A stretch of 5,487 nt of DNA. It comes from Candidatus Eiseniibacteriota bacterium. GTDB lineage: Bacteria > Joyebacterota > Joyebacteria > Joyebacterales > Joyebacteraceae. Position numbers and translations under genes: made by a program. Below, one piece after another: positions 1-5,487 of the stretch. Numbering within the stretch: the stretch's first letter is position 1; each line of letters begins with the position of its first letter. Where the stretch lies: contig JAUWRQ010000104.1 in the NCBI GenBank assembly GCA_030610515.1, positions 1 through 5,487 on the forward strand, written 5' to 3'. The notes under the pieces were generated by a model, which saw only the letters and a program-made list of their open reading frames with translations, had not been told where the DNA came from and searched no databases.

Positions 1-964
1 CGAGTCTCAGGACCTCTCGGGACACCGAGGACAGCCCGAGCGCCAGAGGGACGGCGATCAAGATCAGATAGCGAAGGGTCTGCTCGGTGTACTTCCTTGC
101 CCCCGCCCGGTCACCCGAGTCCCACAGCCTGGAGATCACGGGGAAGACGACCACAAGGAGCGGAACGGCGACCAGCGTCACGATGGCGGAGACGGAGTAC
201 GCGGCCGAGTACTCGCCGACCCGCGCGCTGCCCCAGTGATAACCAATGATGTAGCGGTCACTCAGGTGGATTGCCCAGAGCAGAACCTGCTGCGGCATGA
301 GAGGAAGACTGTATGCCAGGAACGTGCGGACCTCGTTGAGCTTCGGACGCGCCGCACCTATCCGCCTCCCCGCGAAGAGGAGCGACCCCGCCGCCGAAGC
401 GGTCCTGGCCGCGAGTAGCGCGATGATGGCTCCCGTGAGCCCGTGGCCGAACGCAACGGCGAGCACGACGAGCAGAAGCTCGCCGTACTCCGTGACGATG
501 GTGAGAAGGTTGTAGATGCCGAACCGTGACCGACCGCGGAACAGCGCCTTCGCGACACCTGCGCCGGTCGTCCCGACCGCGGCCAGGGCCGCGAGCCTGA
601 CGAGCGACGAGAGCGAGGGAACCCGCAGCACGCTCGCGGCCAGAGGCCCGGACGACGCGAACAGCGCCAGGGCCAGCACGACCGACGCGAGGATCGCCGG
701 GATCGCGGTCCCCGTGACTACACGACCGGCCTCGCGCGTGCCCTCCCGCCTGTCGGCCACGAAGCGTGTCGACGCGCTCGAGAGCGCGCCCGCGATCGCA
801 GCGAGAAGGCCGACGGCCGCGACCAGCTGCGTCCACACACCGTAGTCCGCCGCACCGAGCAACCTCGCAAGGACCGGAAGGAGTATGAGCTGCCTGAGAC
901 GTACGGCCGCGGTACCGACCCCCGTCACCGCGATGTCGCGTACGTACTTCCGCGACTCGTTCAC
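1..964 (-). CDS. wzx: Wzx-type polysaccharide (lipid-linked oligosaccharide) flippase, partial, C-terminus off the window
   Basis: Membrane protein expected to flip undecaprenyl-diphosphate-linked repeat units across the inner membrane (polysaccharide biosynthesis/MATE-like MOP superfamily). The frame is open from a GTG at 964 to the window edge, giving 321 visible residues; Wzx proteins usually have about 420-490, so roughly a quarter to a third is missing. The N-terminus is typical: a short charged leader, then a helix ending in LPVLARLLGAADYGVW (about residues 29-44), close to the family's 'R.LG...yG.w' start. Further hydrophobic helices lie near residues 45-62, 82-102, 120-140, 150-172, 176-196, 214-234, 252-278 and 298-312. 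The segment SLPLMPQQVLLW followed by SDRYIIG (about 219-241) is the characteristic mid-protein motif. GTG is the only standard start between the upstream TAG (1039-1037) and the conserved region, and a GGAG lies 6 nt before it. It follows the aminotransferase by 72 bp in the same reading frame. The specific substrate cannot be read from the sequence. Confidence 0.9.
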   Translation of the reverse strand, partial: MNESRKYVRDIAVTGVGTAAVRLRQLILLPVLARLLGAADYGVWTQLVAAVGLLAAIAGALSSASTRFVADRREGTREAGRVVTGTAIPAILASVVLALALFASSGPLAASVLRVPSLSSLVRLAALAAVGTTGAGVAKALFRGRSRFGIYNLLTIVTEYGELLLVVLAVAFGHGLTGAIIALLAARTASAAGSLLFAGRRIGAARPKLNEVRTFLAYSLPLMPQQVLLWAIHLSDRYIIGYHWGSARVGEYSAAYSVSAIVTLVAVPLLVVVFPVISRLWDSGDRAGARKYTEQTLRYLILIAVPLALGLSSVSREVLRL

Positions 965-970
965 ATTCGT

Positions 971-974
971 CTCC
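971..974 (-). promoter_or_regulatory. Shine-Dalgarno of the flippase gene, supporting the GTG start
   Basis: GGAG on the minus strand lies 6 nt upstream of the GTG at 964-962. No ATG, GTG or TTG occurs in frame between the preceding stop and this GTG, so the site fixes the start. An out-of-frame ATG (966-964) followed directly by TGA (963-961) overlaps it. Confidence 0.65.
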
Positions 975-1036
975 GGCGCCGCCCGGCGAACGCCCTGCGA
1001 GGTGCGTCGGCTCGCGGCTCTCAGTCCTCCCGACGA

Positions 1037-2149
1037 CTACGTCGAGCGTTCGCCCACGAACGCGAGCACTGTCGTCGCAACGTGCTCTCTCTCTTCCTCC
1101 GTTAGGTAGGAGAAGATGGGAATCGAGATCGTCTCCCTCGAAGCTCTCTCGGCGTCCGGGAAGTCGCCCTCCGCGTGGCCCAGCGATTCGACGCACCTTT
1201 GCATATGAAGCGGGAGCGGGTAGTAGATGGCGCATCCGATCCCGACCTCCCGCAGGTGCTTGAGCAACTCGTCGCGCCTGGGAACGCGGACAATATACTG
1301 ATTGTAGATGTGCCGATTCCAATCCTCGCAGTGGGGAGCGACGACCGGGGTCCCTTCGAATCGCTCTTCGTAGTAGGCGGCGTTCCCCGCGCGCCCGTCG
1401 CTCCACACCTCCAGGTGCCGAAGCTTAACGGCGAGAACCGCGGCCTGCAGAGCGTCGAGCCGGCTGTTCGTGCCCACGGTCCAGTGATGATACATCTGCG
1501 TCTGGCCGTGCTCTCTCAGGCTCACGAGGAGATCGGCAGCCTTGGAGCTGTCGGTGGCGATCATGCCCCCGTCGCCGTAGCCACCCAGGTTCTTGCTCGG
1601 GAAGAAGCTGAAGCAGCCGAAGTCGCCCAGCGAGCCCGCCCTTCGCCCGCGGTAGGCCGCGCCGATCGCCTGCGCGGCGTCCTCTATGACCTGTATCCCG
1701 CGCGTCGAGGCGATCTCGTTGATCGCGTCCATGTCGGCGCACTGCCCGTACAGGTGAACGGGCATGATGACCTTCGTGCGTTCCGTCAGAGCCGGTTCGA
1801 TTTTCGAGGGATCGATGTTGTAGGTGCTGGGATCGATATCAACGAAGACTGGCTTCGCCCCGACCCGAACGATGGCGCCCGCAGTCGCGAAGAACGAGTA
1901 CGGGGTCGTCACGACCTCGTCGTCCCGTCCCACGCCCGCGGCCATGAGCGCCAGAATGAGCGCGTCGGTCCCTGACGCCACGCCGACCGCCCTCTTCGTC
2001 CCGCTGTATGTCGCCACCGACTCTTCGAACGCCGCCACCTTCGGTCCCAGCTTGAAGACCTGCGATTCGACGACCTCGGCGATCGCAGCGTCTATCTCGC
2101 CCTTGACGTCCTGATACTGCCTCTTGAGGTCGAGCAACGGCACTTTCAT
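1037..2149 (-). CDS. DegT/DnrJ/EryC1/StrS family PLP-dependent sugar aminotransferase, WbpE-like
   Basis: Cytosolic fold-type I aminotransferase expected to move an amino group, usually from glutamate, onto a keto-sugar nucleotide. It is a complete 370-residue protein, the normal family length. Visible motifs in order: SGTDAL (59-64) for phosphate binding of PLP; VIEDAAQAIGA (154-164) with Asp157 contacting the pyridine nitrogen; FFPSKNLGGYGDGG (182-195) with Lys186 as the Schiff-base lysine; GTNSRLDALQAA (226-237), the substrate and dimer-interface loop; and YYPLPLH (309-315). HLYGQCADMDAI (132-143) and the FFPSK context resemble WbpE/WlbC, which make UDP-3-amino sugars, more than the 4-aminotransferase WecE. 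That points to C3 amination, but substrate assignment within this family is unreliable. The ATG at 2149 gives the canonical 'VPLLDLKRQY' N-terminus and has a purine-rich GGGGAG 10 nt upstream. It sits 48 bp after the 2-epimerase gene and 72 bp before the flippase. The product is probably an amino sugar of the cell's surface polysaccharide. Confidence 0.93.
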   Translation of the reverse strand: MKVPLLDLKRQYQDVKGEIDAAIAEVVESQVFKLGPKVAAFEESVATYSGTKRAVGVASGTDALILALMAAGVGRDDEVVTTPYSFFATAGAIVRVGAKPVFVDIDPSTYNIDPSKIEPALTERTKVIMPVHLYGQCADMDAINEIASTRGIQVIEDAAQAIGAAYRGRRAGSLGDFGCFSFFPSKNLGGYGDGGMIATDSSKAADLLVSLREHGQTQMYHHWTVGTNSRLDALQAAVLAVKLRHLEVWSDGRAGNAAYYEERFEGTPVVAPHCEDWNRHIYNQYIVRVPRRDELLKHLREVGIGCAIYYPLPLHMQRCVESLGHAEGDFPDAERASRETISIPIFSYLTEEEREHVATTVLAFVGERST

Positions 2150-2159
2150 GGATGTTCGA

Positions 2160-2165
2160 CTCCCC
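2160..2165 (-). promoter_or_regulatory. Shine-Dalgarno of the aminotransferase gene
   Basis: GGGGAG on the minus strand ends 10 nt before the ATG at 2149-2147, within the 48-bp spacer that follows the epimerase stop. No promoter-like or terminator-like element is apparent in this spacer, consistent with co-transcription. Confidence 0.5.
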
Positions 2166-2197
2166 TTCTGTTGCGTGTCCCATGTGATCGCGCCTGG

Positions 2198-3307
2198 CTA
2201 CATGTTCCTCGCACCGGCTTCGTCCAGCACCGACACGATGCGCTCCGCGGCGTGGCCGTCCCACAGCTCCGGGATCTCGCCCGCGCCTCGTGGTTCATCC
2301 GCGAGAACGTCTCTCGCGGCCTGCACGATCGCGTCCCGGCTCGTGCCCGCGACGCGATTGGTTCCCTTCGTCACCGTCACCGGCCTCTCAGTGTTCGGAC
2401 GAAGCGTGATGCACGGAACTCCCAACACCGTGGTTTCCTCCTGAACTCCGCCAGAGTCCGTCATGACGAAGCGCGCCCGGGACTCGAGCTCGACGAAGTC
2501 GAGGTACCCGAGCGGTTGTATCATCTTGAGTCCGTCTATGTTGTTCGCCTGGCCCCCCAGACCCAGCGACTGGATCATTCTCATACTCCTGGGATGGACC
2601 GGGTACACCACACGGATGTCCTTCTGAATCTCCCCGATCGCTTCCAGAATCCCCCCGAAGGCCGGACCGGTATCGACGTTTCTCGGCCGGTGCAACGTGA
2701 GCAGCGCGTATCCCCCGGTTTCGAGCTCAAGCGCGTCGACGATCCTCGACGTGCTGTGCGCCTTGTCGAGGAAGCGCAGGAGGGTGTCGACCATGACGTT
2801 CCCGACGAAGTGGATGTTCTCGTCGGGCTTCCCCTCCCTCTTGAGGTTCTCCACGGCGTCCGGCGAAGGCGCGAAGAGGAATTCCGACAGGACGTCCGTG
2901 ACGACCCTGTTGATCTCCTCCGGCATCTCTCGATCGAAGCTCCGGAGGCCCGCCTCGACATGCGCGACGGGGAGGCCGCACTTGACCGCAGTGAGCGCGC
3001 ACGCAACGGTCGAGTTGACGTCTCCGACCACGACCACCAGGTCAACGGGCGCGTCGTGGAGGAACTTGTCGAACCGCTCCATGATCCTGGACGTCTGGAT
3101 CACGTGCGATGCTGAGCCCACGCCGAGATTGTGATCGGGCTCGCGGATCTCGAGGTCACGGAAGAAGACGTGGGACATCAGGTCGTCGTAATGCTGTCCC
3201 GTGTGAACCACGATGGGCTCACAGACACCCGTCTTCTCCATCGCGTTGACCAGCGGCGCGATCTTGACGAAGTTCGGCCGGGCTCCAGCGACAACTGCGA
3301 CCTTCAT
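2198..3307 (-). CDS. wecB: Non-hydrolysing UDP-N-acetylglucosamine 2-epimerase (WecB/MnaA family)
   Basis: Cytosolic enzyme expected to interconvert UDP-GlcNAc and UDP-ManNAc, or related 2-acetamido sugars, by anti-elimination and re-addition of UDP (GT-B-like two-domain fold). The complete protein has 369 residues, the usual length. Motifs in order: GARPNFVK (8-15), HTGQHYD (35-41), GDVNST with Asp96 (95-100), HVEAGLRSF with Glu118 (116-124), MPEEINR (128-134), TLHRPRN with His206 (204-210), PLGYLDF (265-271), TDSGGVQEE (283-291) and NTERPVT (305-311). Asp96, Glu118, the MPEE glutamates and His206 correspond to the residues regarded as catalytic in E. coli WecB. The SFxxxMPEEINR form resembles WbpI, which acts on UDP-GlcNAc3NAcA, whereas NTERP resembles WecB/MnaA, so the exact substrate is open. 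The ATG at 3307 was chosen because it gives the canonical MKVAVVAGARPNF N-terminus and has GGAGG 9 nt upstream. The same frame stays open to 3529 inside the kinase gene, but those 74 codons are not family-like. Confidence 0.94.
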   Translation of the reverse strand: MKVAVVAGARPNFVKIAPLVNAMEKTGVCEPIVVHTGQHYDDLMSHVFFRDLEIREPDHNLGVGSASHVIQTSRIMERFDKFLHDAPVDLVVVVGDVNSTVACALTAVKCGLPVAHVEAGLRSFDREMPEEINRVVTDVLSEFLFAPSPDAVENLKREGKPDENIHFVGNVMVDTLLRFLDKAHSTSRIVDALELETGGYALLTLHRPRNVDTGPAFGGILEAIGEIQKDIRVVYPVHPRSMRMIQSLGLGGQANNIDGLKMIQPLGYLDFVELESRARFVMTDSGGVQEETTVLGVPCITLRPNTERPVTVTKGTNRVAGTSRDAIVQAARDVLADEPRGAGEIPELWDGHAAERIVSVLDEAGARNM

Positions 3308-3316
3308 GTTGCGAGC

Positions 3317-3321
3317 CCTCC
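3317..3321 (-). promoter_or_regulatory. Shine-Dalgarno of the 2-epimerase gene, deciding its start
   Basis: GGAGG on the minus strand lies 9 nt upstream of the ATG at 3307-3305. It decides between this start and longer in-frame starts that would overlap the kinase gene. The rest of the 83-bp spacer (3308-3390) holds only weak, short inverted repeats and no clear promoter or terminator. Confidence 0.7.
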
Positions 3322-3390
3322 AACCGCACGGCGACGTGTGGGCGTTACCCGGACCCCAAGTTGTTGTCCGCCGGTGTGCAACAGGTGTGA

Positions 3391-5487
3391 CTACGACCGT
3401 CGCTTCTCTCGTCCGTAGTAGCGGTCGTAGTAGCGCCGGTAGTACCCGCCGTAGCCTCCCTCCCTCGCCACTTCGTTGAGCACCGCGCCGATGATCACGG
3501 CTCGCACGTTCTCGAGAAGCATCTTGCACCTCAAGAGCGCTTTCCGGCTGGTTATCCCTGCGCGGACCACGACCATGGTCGCTTCGGTCTTGGAGGCGAC
3601 GATCGCCGCGTCGGTGACGAGCAATACCGGCGGCAGGTCAAAGAGAGAGGATTCGAAACGCTCGGACAGCTCCCGAACGACATCGGCCATCGCGTACGAA
3701 CCCAGGAGCTCGGATGGATTCAGGGGCGGCGCGCCGCTGCTCAGCAGACAAAGATTGGGGATCTCCGTCTCCTGGATGGCGTCGCCCAGCGACAACTGAC
3801 CTTGGAGGACATCCGACAACCCCGGCTCCAAGGGAAGATGGAGGATCGAGTGCAGCGCGGGCCTTCTGAGATCGCTGTCGATGAGCACGACGCGCGTGCC
3901 CTGTTGAGCCATCGTGATGGCGAGATTGACCGCTGTCGTCGACTTGCCCTCGCCGGGGCCGGCGCTCGAGAGGGCCAGCGACCTGGGCGGACCGTGCTCG
4001 CCAGTGTAACCGATGTTCGTACGAAGCGTTCTGTAGGACTCGGACACTGGCGACCGCGGGTCCTGGCGAGTGATGAGATGCCTCTCGACTCTGCTGGCGA
4101 CCACGAGCGCCGACGCGCGGCGCGAGTCCGACCTCCGCCCGAAGCGCGGGATGACTCCCAGCACCCTGAGGTCGGCTGCTTCTTCGATCTCCTGGATCGA
4201 GCGGACGGGATCGGTCATGTGCTCACGAGCGAACGTGAGGGCGAGCCCGACGCCCAGTCCCAGGAGCGCCCCCGCAATGAGGTTCAGCCTCTTGTTCGGG
4301 CTCACCGGCACCAGCGGCTCGTCGGCCCTGTCGATGACGCGGACCTCTCCCACCTCTCGAGCCTCAGCGATCCTCGCCTCCTCGTACGTCTCGAGCAGCA
4401 TCGTGTATGTGTTCTCGTTGACGCGCCTCGCCCGCTCGAGCCGCGCTAGTTGAAGCGTCGCGCTCGGAAGACCCGCCATCCTCTCAGAGTACGTCTCGAC
4501 GATCTGCTCGAGCTCCTTCATGCTCGCGGCGCAGCTCTGGACCTCGACCTCGAGGACCAGGATCTGGTCGACCAGACCCTGGGAGTACGTGAGCGGGTCC
4601 TGTGTCGACAGCCGGTGCCCGATCGCCGCCCTCGTTGTCTCGATCAGCCGCGACTTCGTCTCAGCGATGTCATTGCTCACCTCTATCATCTTCGGATGGT
4701 CGTCGGCGTAGCCGCTCGTCAGAAGCTGTGAGCGCGCCGCTTCGAGGCCGGCCAGGGCATCCCGGAGCTCCAGTATCACGGGGCTCGACACCTCCGCGAT
4801 GTCCTCGGGCAGGGTGCTCATCTGCTTGCTCAACTCGGACCGAAGGTGATCGAGCCGCGCTTGGTTCATTCCGTAATCTGTCCGCGCCCTATTCAGCAGC
4901 GCCTCGAATCCGCTTATCTGCTCGACGAGAGCGACCGTCTCTTGTGGAAGCCCAACGACGTTCTGCCGTTCCTGATAGAACCTGAGGCTCTCCTCCGCCG
5001 CGTGGAGTCTCTCGCTCACAATATCGAGCTGCCCGTTGACGAACGCCTTGACCTCTCCGATCTCGCCGCGTGCGGCCGTGCGGCTGTACTCGACGTACTC
5101 GTCGAGATACGCGTTAGCGATGGCCATTGCCTCTCGCGGGCTTCCGGCAGAGGCTCTCAAGACGATGACGTCGGTGTCCTTCATCGGGTGAACTTCGAGG
5201 TTCCGCCTCAAGCGCGCCACCTGTCGCTCGGGCGTCTGCGTGCTCCCGTCTTGCTCCTCCAAGAGCGTCAACCCGCGTCTCTTTGGGGCGGGCTGGAACC
5301 TCTCGAGGACGCTCTCCGCCAGCGTCCTGCTCGCGAGTATCTCCACCTGGTTGTTGATGTTGGTGGCGCGCGGGCTCATCGAGCCGAGGGAGAGCGCGGG
5401 GAGCTCGCCGGCCGAGCCCGTCGACGTGACCATGATCGTCGCCTCGGCCTCATAGGTGGGGTCGGTGGCCAGCGAGAGCACGAGCGC
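3391..5487 (-). CDS. wzc: Wzc-type polysaccharide co-polymerase with cytoplasmic BY-kinase domain (tyrosine autokinase), partial, N-terminus off the window
   Basis: Inner-membrane protein that controls polymerisation and export of capsule or exopolysaccharide; its kinase domain autophosphorylates C-terminal tyrosines. 698 residues are visible; the true start and most of the first membrane helix lie beyond 5487. Numbering from the first visible codon: the end of the first helix and the Wzz-domain start, DPTYEAEATIMV (9-20); long charged periplasmic helices, probably coiled coil (about 140-355); the G-rich/GNVR region with LARLERARRVNENTYTMLLE (347-366); the proline-rich lead PLVPVSPNKR (391-400) into the second membrane helix (about 402-419); EXXRXXR motif ESYRTLR (483-489), linked to oligomerisation in BY-kinases; Walker A AGPGEGKST (509-517); Walker A' VVLIDSDLRRP (533-543); Walker B Asp617 in LFDLPPVL; and a C-terminal tyrosine cluster with seven Tyr between 679 and 691. 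All kinase motifs are present, so activity is likely. The strand before the Walker B Asp reads ESSLF, less hydrophobic than usual. The 2-epimerase gene starts 83 bp after its TAG stop. Confidence 0.95.
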   Translation of the reverse strand, partial: ALVLSLATDPTYEAEATIMVTSTGSAGELPALSLGSMSPRATNINNQVEILASRTLAESVLERFQPAPKRRGLTLLEEQDGSTQTPERQVARLRRNLEVHPMKDTDVIVLRASAGSPREAMAIANAYLDEYVEYSRTAARGEIGEVKAFVNGQLDIVSERLHAAEESLRFYQERQNVVGLPQETVALVEQISGFEALLNRARTDYGMNQARLDHLRSELSKQMSTLPEDIAEVSSPVILELRDALAGLEAARSQLLTSGYADDHPKMIEVSNDIAETKSRLIETTRAAIGHRLSTQDPLTYSQGLVDQILVLEVEVQSCAASMKELEQIVETYSERMAGLPSATLQLARLERARRVNENTYTMLLETYEEARIAEAREVGEVRVIDRADEPLVPVSPNKRLNLIAGALLGLGVGLALTFAREHMTDPVRSIQEIEEAADLRVLGVIPRFGRRSDSRRASALVVASRVERHLITRQDPRSPVSESYRTLRTNIGYTGEHGPPRSLALSSAGPGEGKSTTAVNLAITMAQQGTRVVLIDSDLRRPALHSILHLPLEPGLSDVLQGQLSLGDAIQETEIPNLCLLSSGAPPLNPSELLGSYAMADVVRELSERFESSLFDLPPVLLVTDAAIVASKTEATMVVVRAGITSRKALLRCKMLLENVRAVIIGAVLNEVAREGGYGGYYRRYYDRYYGREKRRS
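3415..3450 (-). repeat. Three 12-bp imperfect tandem repeats encoding the kinase's tyrosine cluster
   Basis: On the plus strand, units start at 3415 (gtagtagcggtc), 3427 (gtagtagcgccg) and 3439 (gtagtacccgcc), with a fourth partial gta at 3451. Read on the coding strand, each unit is two variable codons followed by TAC TAC, giving GGYY, RRYY and DRYY. The unit length is a multiple of three, so gain or loss of a unit would change the number of phosphorylatable tyrosines without a frameshift. Confidence 0.75.

Noticed and set aside
1022..1031. Strong SD-like GGGAGGA just after the aminotransferase stop, followed by an in-frame CTG that could extend the flippase by 20 codons
   Set aside because: The CTG immediately follows the SD-like motif, too close for initiation, and the extension is not like flippase N-termini. 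GTG at 964 with its own GGAG is better.
258..1406. Minus-strand open frame (about 382 codons) spanning the end of the aminotransferase and much of the flippase
   Set aside because: It is a frame-shifted reading of two real genes; the translation is Arg/Gly-rich low-complexity sequence, while the neighbouring frames give clear protein families.
1175..1975. Plus-strand open frame (about 266 codons) opposite the aminotransferase
   Set aside because: Antisense shadow of a complete, well-conserved gene; no family-like motif.
2171..3115. Long plus-strand open frame (about 314 codons) opposite the 2-epimerase gene
   Set aside because: It lies almost entirely antisense to a gene with every family motif; it is Arg/Asp/Val-rich with no recognisable domain, as expected from GC-rich complementary frames.
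3325..3383. Short inverted repeats in the spacer before the 2-epimerase (arms at 3325-3330/3335-3340 and 3362-3366/3379-3383) as a terminator or riboswitch
   Set aside because: Arms are only 4-6 bp with a mismatch or a long loop, and there is no T-tract on the coding strand; such pairs are expected by chance in GC-rich DNA.
3308..3529. 74-codon N-terminal extension of the 2-epimerase frame into the kinase gene
   Set aside because: The extension is Arg-rich and not family-like; the ATG at 3307 has a good SD and gives the canonical N-terminus.

Overview
The window is a dense, GC-rich stretch (well over 60% G+C by eye) from a bacterial surface-polysaccharide locus. All four recognisable genes lie on the minus strand, and both end genes run off the window. 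The order of transcription is right to left. First comes a Wzc-type polysaccharide co-polymerase/tyrosine autokinase (N-terminus cut at 5487). It is followed by a non-hydrolysing UDP-GlcNAc 2-epimerase of the WecB family, a PLP-dependent DegT/DnrJ/EryC1/StrS sugar aminotransferase, and a Wzx-type lipid-linked oligosaccharide flippase (C-terminus cut at position 1). Spacers are only 83, 48 and 72 bp. Each internal gene has a recognisable Shine-Dalgarno sequence, and I see no convincing terminator, so a single operon is likely.

Functionally this is part of a Wzx/Wzy-dependent capsule, exopolysaccharide or O-antigen system. The epimerase and the aminotransferase would make an activated amino sugar in the cytoplasm. 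Glycosyltransferases outside the window would build the lipid-linked repeat unit. Wzx would flip that unit across the inner membrane, and Wzc would control chain length and export, regulated by phosphorylation of its C-terminal tyrosine cluster. The aminotransferase resembles the WbpE/WlbC 3-aminotransferase group more than the 4-aminotransferase WecE. Together with the 2-epimerase this makes a diacetylated mannuronic-acid-type sugar (ManNAc3NAcA or similar) plausible but unproven. The dehydrogenase, oxidoreductase and acetyltransferase steps of that pathway are not visible here.

Fusion of the kinase domain to the Wzz domain in one polypeptide is the arrangement usual in diderm (Gram-negative-type) bacteria. 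The phylum cannot be fixed from this sequence; high G+C, a GTG start and strong SD motifs fit many environmental lineages.

I found no mobile elements, CRISPR arrays, RNA genes or defence genes, and no evidence of a previously undescribed system. The most individual features are a 12-bp tandem repeat encoding the kinase's tyrosine cluster, an unusual Walker B strand in the same kinase, and an ATGTGA start-stop overlapping the flippase's GTG start.
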